Positions 54,626 to 62,285 of a stretch of 64,000 nucleotides of DNA are shown here, piece by piece (position 1 is the stretch's first letter; each line of letters starts with the position of its first letter). The position numbers were made by a program, and so were the translations under genes. The notes under the pieces are model-generated. The model was not told where the DNA came from, made no database searches, and saw only the letters and a program-made list of their open reading frames with translations. The DNA is from Bacillota bacterium (GTDB lineage: Bacteria > Bacillota > Clostridia > Caldicoprobacterales > Xylanivirgaceae): positions 123,861 to 187,860 of the forward strand of contig JAMOAB010000175.1 of assembly GCA_023621995.1 (NCBI GenBank). Direction: 5' to 3'.

Positions 54626-55257
54626 TCACATAAACCTCCTTCACATATATTGGTATACAAGTCTCTATTTCTGTCCACTCTACATTTTTCAGCTGTAACT
54701 ATTGCCTCTATCTTTGCTACTGCCTTTTCAACGCTATCGTTGACTACTACATAATTATATTCGTTAATATAGTTTATCTCATCATACGCCGATTTAAACC
54801 TTTTCATTATAGCCTCAGGTGTTTCTGTGCCCCTAGATACTATACGCCGCTTTAACTCCTTCATAGAAGGGGGCATTATAAATATAAAGACGCCTTCTTT
54901 AAAGTTCTTTTTTACCTTCAACGCTCCTTGAATGTCTATCTCTAATATGACATCGTGTCCTTTTTCTAGATGTTTAAACACATATTCCTTAGGAGTACCA
55001 TAATAGTTATCATAGACTTTTGCATATTCTAAAAATTCATCATTTTCTATCATTGATTTAAAAGTTACCTTATCCCTGAAGAAGTAACTAACCCCTTCTT
55101 TTTCTCCCCTCCGCGGGGATCTAGTTGTCACGGAAACAGATAAGATAGTCTCACGATGTTTTCTAAGGTATGCTCTACAGACCGTCCCCTTACCTGCACC
55201 TGAAGGCCCAGATATTACTATAAGCAGTCCCTCTTTTTTTATTTTGTTTTTAACCAT
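54622..55257 (-). CDS. gmk: guanylate kinase
   Basis: Gmk phosphorylates GMP to GDP. With the ATG at 55257 the protein has 211 residues: P-loop GPSGAGKG at 17-24, TTRSPRRGEKEGVSYFF and the lid region. An upstream frame to 55302 would overlap remA by 32 nt and add 15 unconserved residues. AGGAG and AAGG precede the chosen start. Confidence 0.96.
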   Translation of the reverse strand: MVKNKIKKEGLLIVISGPSGAGKGTVCRAYLRKHRETILSVSVTTRSPRRGEKEGVSYFFRDKVTFKSMIENDEFLEYAKVYDNYYGTPKEYVFKHLEKGHDVILEIDIQGALKVKKNFKEGVFIFIMPPSMKELKRRIVSRGTETPEAIMKRFKSAYDEINYINEYNYVVVNDSVEKAVAKIEAIVTAEKCRVDRNRDLYTNICEGGLCE

Positions 55258-55270
55258 CTGTACCTTACTC

Positions 55271-55543
55271 CTATTGTTCATCATAGGGCAATAGATGGCC
55301 ATCCTTTGAGTTTAACCTATTTGCAACAGTCTCTGGTTGAACAGCCGAAAGTACAACGTGATCACTATCTGTTATTATAACTGCTCTGGTCCGCCTACCA
55401 TATGTAGCATCGATGAGCATTCCCCTATCCCTTGCATCTTGTATAATCCTTTTTATAGGAGCCGACTCCGGACTCACTATTGCAACAAGCCTATTTGCAG
55501 AAACAATATTCCCAAATCCTATATTTATAAGTTTAATACTCAT
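55271..55543 (-). CDS. remA: extracellular matrix regulator RemA (DUF370)
   Basis: RemA is a DNA-binding activator of biofilm-matrix and osmoprotection genes in Bacillus. The 90-residue protein starts [27 protein letters not shown] and has [26 protein letters not shown]. The chosen ATG (55543) follows GGAG 4 nt upstream and matches family length. It is in the usual place between yicC and gmk. Confidence 0.95.
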   Translation of the reverse strand: MSIKLINIGFGNIVSANRLVAIVSPESAPIKRIIQDARDRGMLIDATYGRRTRAVIITDSDHVVLSAVQPETVANRLNSKDGHLLPYDEQ

Positions 55544-55571
55544 AATTCTCCTACCTTTCCTAATCTTTGTT

Positions 55572-56453
55572 TTATTCAATGTTTTGAACTTGTTCTCTTA
55601 TCTTCTCAAGCTCACTTTTGAGATCTACCACTAAATTAGTTATATGAAGATCGTTAGACTTAGATCCGATAGTATTAGCTTCTCGGTTCATCTCCTGAAC
55701 GAGAAAATCCAGTTTTCTTCCTATGGGACCTTCGGCTTTTAATATGACCTGTAACTGATCTATATGGCTGTAGAGCCTTATTATCTCTTCTGTTATACTA
55801 GAACGATCAGCAAAATAGGCAACTTCCATGTTAAACCTATTATAATCAAAATCTAATCCTGGCGAGAGTATTTCTTCTAAGCGGTCATTCAATTTTTCCC
55901 TATACTCATCCACCACTACTGGCGCCCTAAGTTCAATTTGATTTATCACATTGTAAATGTGGTCAGCCCGCTTTAATATGTCCTTTTTTAATTTCTCCCC
56001 TTCTATGGACCGCATATCTATTAAAGAAGATATTGCCTCATCCATTGCATCATGTATCAAAGATCGTATAAACTCTTCATCTTCTGACTCTTGAGAAACT
56101 AAAAACATATCTGAAATATTTAAAAGAGAGTTCATTGTTATATCATTCCGTATATTATACTCTCTCTCTATTTCAGCAAAAGCTTTTAAGTAAGAATCTA
56201 TAAGAGGTCTGTTTGGCTCTACTTCCAATAGAGACTCTCCTGTATTAATATAGTCTATATGGATATCCACTCTACCCCTTGATAGATGTCCCTTTATTAT
56301 GTTACGGACATCTTCTTCAACAAAGGCAATAGTACGGGGTACCCTTGTGTTTATATCAAGATAGCGATGATTTAATGCCCTAATTTCAACTGAAATCTCC
56401 CTACCATCTCGTTCTATCTTGCTATTGCCAAAGCCAGTCATGCTCATTACCAT
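55572..56453 (-). CDS. yloC: YicC family endoribonuclease
   Basis: YicC/YloC proteins are endoribonucleases; the E. coli protein helps degrade the small RNA RyhB. The 293-residue product begins [12 protein letters not shown] and has the family segments [15 protein letters not shown] and the C-terminal [21 protein letters not shown]. The start used follows AAGGAAG by 6 nt; a TTG 6 nt earlier is less likely. It heads the yicC-remA-gmk-rpoZ-coaBC group. Confidence 0.95.
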   Translation of the reverse strand: MVMSMTGFGNSKIERDGREISVEIRALNHRYLDINTRVPRTIAFVEEDVRNIIKGHLSRGRVDIHIDYINTGESLLEVEPNRPLIDSYLKAFAEIEREYNIRNDITMNSLLNISDMFLVSQESEDEEFIRSLIHDAMDEAISSLIDMRSIEGEKLKKDILKRADHIYNVINQIELRAPVVVDEYREKLNDRLEEILSPGLDFDYNRFNMEVAYFADRSSITEEIIRLYSHIDQLQVILKAEGPIGRKLDFLVQEMNREANTIGSKSNDLHITNLVVDLKSELEKIREQVQNIE

Positions 56454-56506
56454 TGACAATCTTCCTTCCCAAGTTGGGATTTATTGTTTTTCGCCCTTTT
56501 AATGGT

Positions 56507-56515
56507 ATTATACCA
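56507..56515 (-). promoter_or_regulatory. extended -10 promoter for the yicC group
   Basis: Minus-strand TGGTATAAT is a perfect extended -10 with no good -35. It lies inside the dyad ATGGTATTATACCAT (56502-56516), so a regulator or simple strand-opening symmetry may be involved. Transcription would begin about 47 nt before yicC. Confidence 0.55.
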
Positions 56516-56559
56516 TAATTCCACAATTTTTAAATAGTTTACTCTTATTTAGACCTATA

Positions 56560-57552
56560 CTATTTATCATTTATCTTTATAAGATGATCACTCCCTGGTG
56601 GTTCTAGAATATTGCGCTCCCCATCCCTTATTATATATTTGGCATCCCCATCAATGACTTCCCCAATTATACTAGACTCTATTCCAGCTTCTCCAAGTGC
56701 TTTGACAAGTCCATTTGCATCAGAAGTAACCATTATCATAGTACCACTGGATATGAGTTTAAGTGGGTCTATAGCATAAAAATCACATATTTCCCTCGTC
56801 ACAAATGCAATAGGTATATCGTCCGCATGCACCTCAATAGCTTTACCCATTGTCTCAGATAGCTCCCATAAGGCTCCAAGTATTCCACCTTCTGTTGCAT
56901 CATGCATTCCATGTACCCCCATAGATGCTGCAATCCTACCTTCAGGAATAACACTTATATGATTTAAAAATTCCTTTGCCTCAGCTAATGACTTTAATGA
57001 TATATGCTGTTTCAGAGTGTCATATCTGTCATAGGCTAATATAGCAGTACCCTCCATACCAGCTTTTTTTGTCATAACTATACTATCACCTACTTTAGCA
57101 TGCATAGGTTGTATTAGCCTGTTCCTCTGGACCTTTCCAATTGCTGTAATCGAGAGTATGGTACGTGTTACCGAATCGGTAACTTCTGTATGTCCACCCA
57201 ACACATCTATTGATAGTTCATGGGCAGCCCTATTTACATCCTTAACTATCGTTTCTATCGCATTAATATCTGAATCTGGAGAAGCTAATATGGTAAGAGT
57301 AATACCTACACATTCAGCGCCAGTTGTCACTATGTCATTACAAGCTATATGAACCCCTATATAACCTGCATTATCTGAAGCTGCAGTTATAGGATCAGTA
57401 GATATTACACATAGATTATCTCCTAGATCTATAATACCACAATCCCTTCCAACCCCTGGACCTACAATGACTTCATCTCTCTGATGTTCAAATTTAGATA
57501 TTACATATTTATGTAATATAGGGTTGGGTAATTTTCCAATCTCCATTTGCAT
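56560..57552 (-). CDS. AIR-synthase-related protein (HypE/PurM/ThiL superfamily)
   Basis: The 330-residue protein has the two-domain ATP-binding fold of PurM, ThiL, SelD and HypE: VGPGVGRDCGIID near 31-43, STDPIT with an acidic metal-binding residue near 52, IACNDIVTTGAECVGITL near 69-86, and GGHTEVTD near 119. It lacks the C-terminal cysteine tail that HypE carbamoylates, and no hydrogenase genes are nearby, so it is not a canonical HypE. Substrate unknown. The GGAGG site could serve either of two nearby ATGs (residue 1 or 3). It stands apart from the yicC operon (106-nt gap) and is divergent from the orphan gene. Confidence 0.88.
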   Translation of the reverse strand: MQMEIGKLPNPILHKYVISKFEHQRDEVIVGPGVGRDCGIIDLGDNLCVISTDPITAASDNAGYIGVHIACNDIVTTGAECVGITLTILASPDSDINAIETIVKDVNRAAHELSIDVLGGHTEVTDSVTRTILSITAIGKVQRNRLIQPMHAKVGDSIVMTKKAGMEGTAILAYDRYDTLKQHISLKSLAEAKEFLNHISVIPEGRIAASMGVHGMHDATEGGILGALWELSETMGKAIEVHADDIPIAFVTREICDFYAIDPLKLISSGTMIMVTSDANGLVKALGEAGIESSIIGEVIDGDAKYIIRDGERNILEPPGSDHLIKINDK

Positions 57553-57687
57553 ATTTCCTCCATAAACATTTTTCTTCTATATTATCATGATTTTATATTA
57601 TTTCAACCTACATTTTCAACCATACTTCTAAATTATATATCCCTATGCATAAGAATATTAGTAGGGAATTATTAGGAGGTATGGTAT

Positions 57688-58905
57688 ATGGACTTATTAG
57701 ATTTTTCAGTATATCATCTTTTAGCTATTGATTTATATCCACATACAGGTATTACGACTGTAAAAAAAATAGAAGGAATCTATCCTAAAATAATACTATA
57801 TGAAAATATATTACCATCAATATATAATATGCACTCTATCCCATCCCTAGAGACAACTGCTATAAATATATGTGTCCTTGCTAAGGCTCTAAATAAACTA
57901 TATTTTAAAAACAAAATAGACAAAGGCTACCCTAATTATGTTATGAATAGAATGCATATAATACTAGAATATCAACTCCACTACTGTATGGAAACCATAT
58001 CACCAACCCATCTGCATATTCCAACCATATCAATGTTGATGGAAGGCTGTCTCCATACCCTTGACCTAATAGATAAAATAGATACCATTTCCCTTGATAA
58101 AATACTTAACTGGCTACAACTGCTCAAGTCTTCTCTTGTTAGGGCAATACAAAAAAATAATAGTAGCATATATGAACTGGTATGGGCTATAAGAGCCTTA
58201 TGCCTTTTCAATATGCATATAGCAAGATATGACCGAGACGAAACTATCTCTATGCTTCTTTTAGAACTCATAAATAGACGAAATAACCTAGGCCTCTTGA
58301 ATTTATGCCCGTTAGATATGCGTACAGCCTCTATATCATACCACTTTTTCGTAATAGAAACCCTTCTACTAGGTCATTCTCATGTAGGACTAGACAATAT
58401 CTATGAAGAAGCCTTTGCCCTATTTAATAGATTGTATAATCTATCATACAATCAAAACTCTGGCTATTTTTCTTTTCAAAAAGGCTCTAACATAAGATAT
58501 ACAGCTCAAGATATAGGATTCATAATTAGCAGTCTAAATACAATAGCTAATTGGACTGAGGGAAAAGATAGACAAGATAAACTTTTCCATATAAATCAAA
58601 ACTCCTATATCAGTATAATTTCAAACTTTTTAGAAAAATACACAAGTACCATAGCTAGTATAGTATATAGTACTTTAGATGGTCAATCTTTCTATGAGGG
58701 TGGGGCAATTCCCTTATTCCCATCTAGGCTTATAATACGATATCCCTATCCTACCATATATTGGAGTAATATAAGAGGTAGAAATTTAAAGCATATCCTA
58801 TCCCTTTGCAATTGTCTCTTAGATATATATGAAGCAGTAGATAAAAAAACAGCTTCATCTAGTATGGATATGTTGTTGGATATACTGTCACATATATTAG
58901 GGTAA
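57688..58905 (+). CDS. uncharacterised 405-residue helical protein
   Basis: I do not recognise this protein. It is rich in Leu, Ile, Tyr and His, without a signal peptide, clear membrane segment, P-loop or cysteine motif. Predicted secondary structure is almost all helical in successive amphipathic helices. Segments such as QNSGYFSFQKGSN followed by TAQDIGFIISSLNTIA recall alpha/alpha-barrel glycosidase or epimerase repeats, but this is only an impression. Coding is supported by the strong AGGAGG ribosome binding site, length, and a shared bidirectional terminator with gatB. It is one of five plus-strand genes and is not part of the conserved Bacillus order. Confidence 0.8.
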   Translation: MDLLDFSVYHLLAIDLYPHTGITTVKKIEGIYPKIILYENILPSIYNMHSIPSLETTAINICVLAKALNKLYFKNKIDKGYPNYVMNRMHIILEYQLHYCMETISPTHLHIPTISMLMEGCLHTLDLIDKIDTISLDKILNWLQLLKSSLVRAIQKNNSSIYELVWAIRALCLFNMHIARYDRDETISMLLLELINRRNNLGLLNLCPLDMRTASISYHFFVIETLLLGHSHVGLDNIYEEAFALFNRLYNLSYNQNSGYFSFQKGSNIRYTAQDIGFIISSLNTIANWTEGKDRQDKLFHINQNSYISIISNFLEKYTSTIASIVYSTLDGQSFYEGGAIPLFPSRLIIRYPYPTIYWSNIRGRNLKHILSLCNCLLDIYEAVDKKTASSSMDMLLDILSHILG

Positions 58906-58931
58906 AAAGGAGTAGTTACCTACTCCTTTTT
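58904..58931. terminator. shared bidirectional terminator, orphan gene and gatB
   Basis: AAAAAGGAGTAG (58904-58915) and CTACTCCTTTTT (58920-58931) form a 12-bp stem with loop TTAC. It overlaps the stop codons of both convergent genes: the orphan TAA at 58903-58905 and the gatB TAG at 58920-58922. T-runs are present in both directions. Confidence 0.92.
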
Positions 58932-60362
58932 TAATTCATCGAGCTTCTCTTTTAGTATTTTATTGACCATTTGAGGATTTGCTTTACCCTTTGTTGCACG
59001 CATTGTCTGACCTACAAGATAACCCATTGCCTTTTTCTTACCCGACAAATAATCTTCTACAGATTGTGGGTTATCTTCCATCACTTTTAGTATAATGTCT
59101 AATAGCGCGTCTTGGTCAGATATCTGTCTTAGTCCTTTGGCTTCAACTATTGTATCTGCATCTTTCCCAGTATCAAACATCTCTTCTAATACAGACTTAC
59201 CTATGGAGCCACTTATAATGCCTTCATCTACTAATTTCAGCAGACCTACCAGCTGTTCTGCCTGTATAGGTATATCCTCATGTTCTATATCTTTTTCCTT
59301 AGTAATACGAAGGATATCACCCATTACCCAATTGCTCACATTTTTTGGATTATCATATAATCTTATGCACTCTTCAAAATACTCAGCAAGATATTTAGAA
59401 GATGTTAAGACCCCTGCATCATACTCAGGAAGTCCATAATCCCTAACATAGCGATCTCTTCTCTCACTTGGAAGTTCTGGCATCTCTTTTTTTAGTCTAG
59501 CCACCCAATCCCTATCAATATACATTGGAACTATATCTGCATCAGGAAAATATCTATAATCGTTAGCCTCTTCTTTTGTACGCATGGGGAAACTCTTGCC
59601 CATATTATCATCCCATCTTCTTGTCTCTCTGAGTATTTCGCCTCCTTGTTCTAATATATCAATATGACGTTTCACTTCATATTCCATTGCCCTGTGCGCT
59701 GCTCTAAATGAGTTTAGATTTTTCATCTCACTTCTTACGCCATACTCTTTTTGTCCTTTTGGACGCACAGATACGTTAACATCACACCTTAGGGAGCCTT
59801 CCTCCATCTTACAATCTGAAACTTCTATATATTGCAAGATTGATTTTATAGTTTCAAGAAATATCCTACCCTCTTCTGGGGAACGAAGGTCAGGTTCTGA
59901 TACTATCTCTATAAGCGGAACTCCTGATCTATTGTAGTCTACTAAGCTTTCAGTTTCATACTGATCATGTATAAGTTTTCCCGCATCTTCTTCTAGATGG
60001 ATTTGAGTTATGCCTATCCGCCTCACCCCATCATCTGTCTCTATATCTAGATAGCCATTTTTACATAATGGTTGATAATGTTGGGTAACCTGATAAGCTT
60101 TCGCAAGATCGGGATAGAAATAGTGTTTTCTATCCATTCTACTATATTCAGATATATCACAATTGAGGGCAAGTCCTGCTTTTATAGCATACTCAACTGC
60201 TCGCTTATTAATACGCGGCAGCGTTCCTGGCATTGCAAGACAGCCTGGGCAACAATGAGTATTAGGTTCCCTTACAAATTCTGCTGCACATCCGCAAAGT
60301 AATTTAGTTTGTGTACTTAGCTCTGCATGAACCTCAAGGCCAATTACTACTTCATATTTCAT
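58920..60362 (-). CDS. gatB: aspartyl/glutamyl-tRNA amidotransferase subunit B
   Basis: GatB activates misacylated Glu-tRNA-Gln or Asp-tRNA-Asn in the GatCAB complex. With the ATG at 60362 the protein has 480 residues: YEVVIGLEVHAEL, CAAEFVREPNTHCCPGCLAMPG with the zinc-site cysteines, MKNLNSFRAAHRA, and the C-terminal YqeY-like tRNA-binding domain (GYLVGQTMRATKGKANPQMVN). A GTG three codons upstream lies in the GGAGGTG site. It follows gatA by 15 nt. Confidence 0.98.
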   Translation of the reverse strand: MKYEVVIGLEVHAELSTQTKLLCGCAAEFVREPNTHCCPGCLAMPGTLPRINKRAVEYAIKAGLALNCDISEYSRMDRKHYFYPDLAKAYQVTQHYQPLCKNGYLDIETDDGVRRIGITQIHLEEDAGKLIHDQYETESLVDYNRSGVPLIEIVSEPDLRSPEEGRIFLETIKSILQYIEVSDCKMEEGSLRCDVNVSVRPKGQKEYGVRSEMKNLNSFRAAHRAMEYEVKRHIDILEQGGEILRETRRWDDNMGKSFPMRTKEEANDYRYFPDADIVPMYIDRDWVARLKKEMPELPSERRDRYVRDYGLPEYDAGVLTSSKYLAEYFEECIRLYDNPKNVSNWVMGDILRITKEKDIEHEDIPIQAEQLVGLLKLVDEGIISGSIGKSVLEEMFDTGKDADTIVEAKGLRQISDQDALLDIILKVMEDNPQSVEDYLSGKKKAMGYLVGQTMRATKGKANPQMVNKILKEKLDELKKE

Positions 60363-60377
60363 CCTAAACACCTCCGA

Positions 60378-61835
60378 TCAAAGAATAGGTTCTTTTTTAT
60401 GATAATCAGTATTCTGTTCAAATGTATATGCTGCCTGCAATAGCTTCTTTTCTTCAAATAGATCGCCAATTAGCTGTAATCCTATAGGAAGTCCATTAGC
60501 ATCAAACCCGCATGGTATGGATATAGCAGGAAGTCCTGCAATATTTACAGGTACAGTATATATATCCGATAGATACATATCCATGGGCTCACGTTTCTCC
60601 CCTATTTTAAAAGCAGAAGTAGGAGTTGTAGGACTCAATATAACATCCACTTTTTCAAATGCCTTAGCATAATCTTCTCTTATGAGGGTACGTACCTTCA
60701 ATGCTTTTAAGTAATAGTCTTCATAATAATCAGCACCAATAACAAAATTTCCAAGCATGATTCGACGTTTTACCTCAGACCCAAAGGCTTGGCTTCTTGT
60801 CTTCTTGTATAGCTCTTCTAAATCATCATAGTCATCTGCCCTATAACCATAACGTATACCATCATATCTAGCAAGGCTTGAACTTGCCTCAGCACAGGCA
60901 ATTATGTAGTATACTGGGAGTGCATATTCTGCATGAGGCAGGTCTATCTCTATAAGCTCTGCCCCTAACTTTTCATATAATTTTATAGCTTGGTGTATGC
61001 TAGTTCTTACTTCGCTATCTAGCCCCTTATCTAAAAAGCCTTTTGGTATACCTATCTTCATGCCCTTAACATCATCTTTTAACGCAGTTCTGTAGTCATC
61101 CACCGGTTTATCTGCCGTTGTAACATCTTTTACATCTCGTCCGGCAATCACATTTAACACAATTGCACAGTCTGTTACATCCTTTGTTATTGGGCCTACA
61201 ACATCAAAAGATGAGGCCAGAGCAACAAGCCCATATCTCGATACCCTCCCGTACGTGGGCTTAAGACCCACCAAACCACAAAATGCCGCCGGTTGTCTTA
61301 TAGATCCACCTGTATCAGAACCTAGGCTAAAAAGGGCCTGTCCTGCTATGACTGAAGCTGCACTACCACCACTAGAGCCACCAGGCACCCTTTCAAGACT
61401 CCATGGATTTCTGGTATTTTTAAATGCGGAATTTTCGGTAGATGAACCCATGGCAAACTCATCCATATTTAGTTTGCCAACAAGTATAGCATTGTGTGTA
61501 TTTAAGCGTTCTATAACAGTTGCATCATATGGGGGTACAAAGTTCTCTAGCATCTTAGAAGAACATGTGGTCTTTATACCTGATGTACATATATTGTCTT
61601 TCACTCCCATAGGAATTCCTGCAAGGGGAGATATTTCCTCACCTTGTTGTATTAATTTATCTATGGCATCAGCATTTTTTAATGCTTCTTCTGCTGTTAT
61701 AGTATTAAAAGCATTTACTTTACCTTCTATTTCTTCTATACGCTTTAAAACTGATTCAGCCAACTGCTTTGCACTTATTTCTCTGTTACTTAGCAGTTTA
61801 TTAGCTTCATGAATAGTTAACTTATAAAGTTCCAA
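60378..61835 (-). CDS. gatA: aspartyl/glutamyl-tRNA amidotransferase subunit A
   Basis: GatA releases ammonia from glutamine for transamidation. The amidase-signature protein has catalytic Lys in GVKDNI, the serine-rich [10 protein letters not shown] and [17 protein letters not shown] supplying the cis-Ser and nucleophilic Ser. I place the start at TTG 61835, giving 485 residues beginning [11 protein letters not shown] as in Bacillus; it has GGAGG 8 nt upstream. The ATG at 61850 begins inside that ribosome binding site. Confidence 0.97.
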   Translation of the reverse strand: MELYKLTIHEANKLLSNREISAKQLAESVLKRIEEIEGKVNAFNTITAEEALKNADAIDKLIQQGEEISPLAGIPMGVKDNICTSGIKTTCSSKMLENFVPPYDATVIERLNTHNAILVGKLNMDEFAMGSSTENSAFKNTRNPWSLERVPGGSSGGSAASVIAGQALFSLGSDTGGSIRQPAAFCGLVGLKPTYGRVSRYGLVALASSFDVVGPITKDVTDCAIVLNVIAGRDVKDVTTADKPVDDYRTALKDDVKGMKIGIPKGFLDKGLDSEVRTSIHQAIKLYEKLGAELIEIDLPHAEYALPVYYIIACAEASSSLARYDGIRYGYRADDYDDLEELYKKTRSQAFGSEVKRRIMLGNFVIGADYYEDYYLKALKVRTLIREDYAKAFEKVDVILSPTTPTSAFKIGEKREPMDMYLSDIYTVPVNIAGLPAISIPCGFDANGLPIGLQLIGDLFEEKKLLQAAYTFEQNTDYHKKEPIL

Positions 61836-61862
61836 TCCTGTAACCTCCATTTCTATTCAAGA

Positions 61863-62150
61863 CTATTCTACAATTTTAGGTACTATGAAAGAATCTTCTG
61901 TTGCATGGGGAGCGTTTTGCATAATAACCTCCCTATCCATTGAAGGGCGTATCTCATCTTCTCTAAATACATCAACTATTGGTAAGACCTGGATAGTAGG
62001 TTCTACATCATCTGTATTAAGTTCAGATAATTTATCTGCATACTCAAGTATACTAGTCAAGTCTTGGATAGCTTTCTCTTTTTCATCCTCTGATAATATA
62101 AGCTGGGACTGATGTGCTACAAGCTCCACATCTTCTATGCTTACCTTCAT
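61863..62150 (-). CDS. gatC: aspartyl/glutamyl-tRNA amidotransferase subunit C
   Basis: GatC stabilises the GatA-GatB complex. The 95-residue protein has the family pattern VSIEDVELVAHQSQLILSEDE, ILEYADKLSELNTDDVEPTIQVLP and the C-terminal APHATEDSFIVPKIVE. It heads gatCAB, which has its own promoter. Confidence 0.97.
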   Translation of the reverse strand: MKVSIEDVELVAHQSQLILSEDEKEKAIQDLTSILEYADKLSELNTDDVEPTIQVLPIVDVFREDEIRPSMDREVIMQNAPHATEDSFIVPKIVE

Positions 62151-62201
62151 ATATGTCCATCCTTTCTCTGTTCATATAGGTCGAAATTTTATCCATTTGT
62201 T

Positions 62202-62230
62202 ATTTTATCACCTTTTACTAGTTTGTTCAA
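62202..62230 (-). promoter_or_regulatory. gatCAB promoter
   Basis: Minus-strand -35 TTGAAC (62225-62230) and -10 TAAAAT (62202-62207) have 17-bp spacing. It lies between the amidase terminator and gatC. Confidence 0.7.
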
Positions 62231-62250
62231 ATAAAATGAAATAACAAAAC

Positions 62251-62285
62251 AAAAAAGTAGAAAGGGAAAACCCCTTTCTACTTTT
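62251..62285 (-). terminator. amidase gene terminator
   Basis: Arms AAAAGTAGAAAGGG (62253-62266) and CCCTTTCTACTTTT (62272-62285) pair perfectly around a 5-nt loop and include the amidase stop codon. The minus-strand tail is TTTTTTGTTTTG. Confidence 0.92.

Noticed and set aside
55258..55302. Longer N-terminus for guanylate kinase
   Set aside because: It would overlap remA by 32 nt, adds unconserved residues, and the ATG at 55257 has a usable ribosome binding site.
57621..57627. CATACTT as a sigma-G -10 for the orphan gene
   Set aside because: No matching -35 at 17-18 bp upstream; a single heptamer in AT-rich DNA is not evidence.
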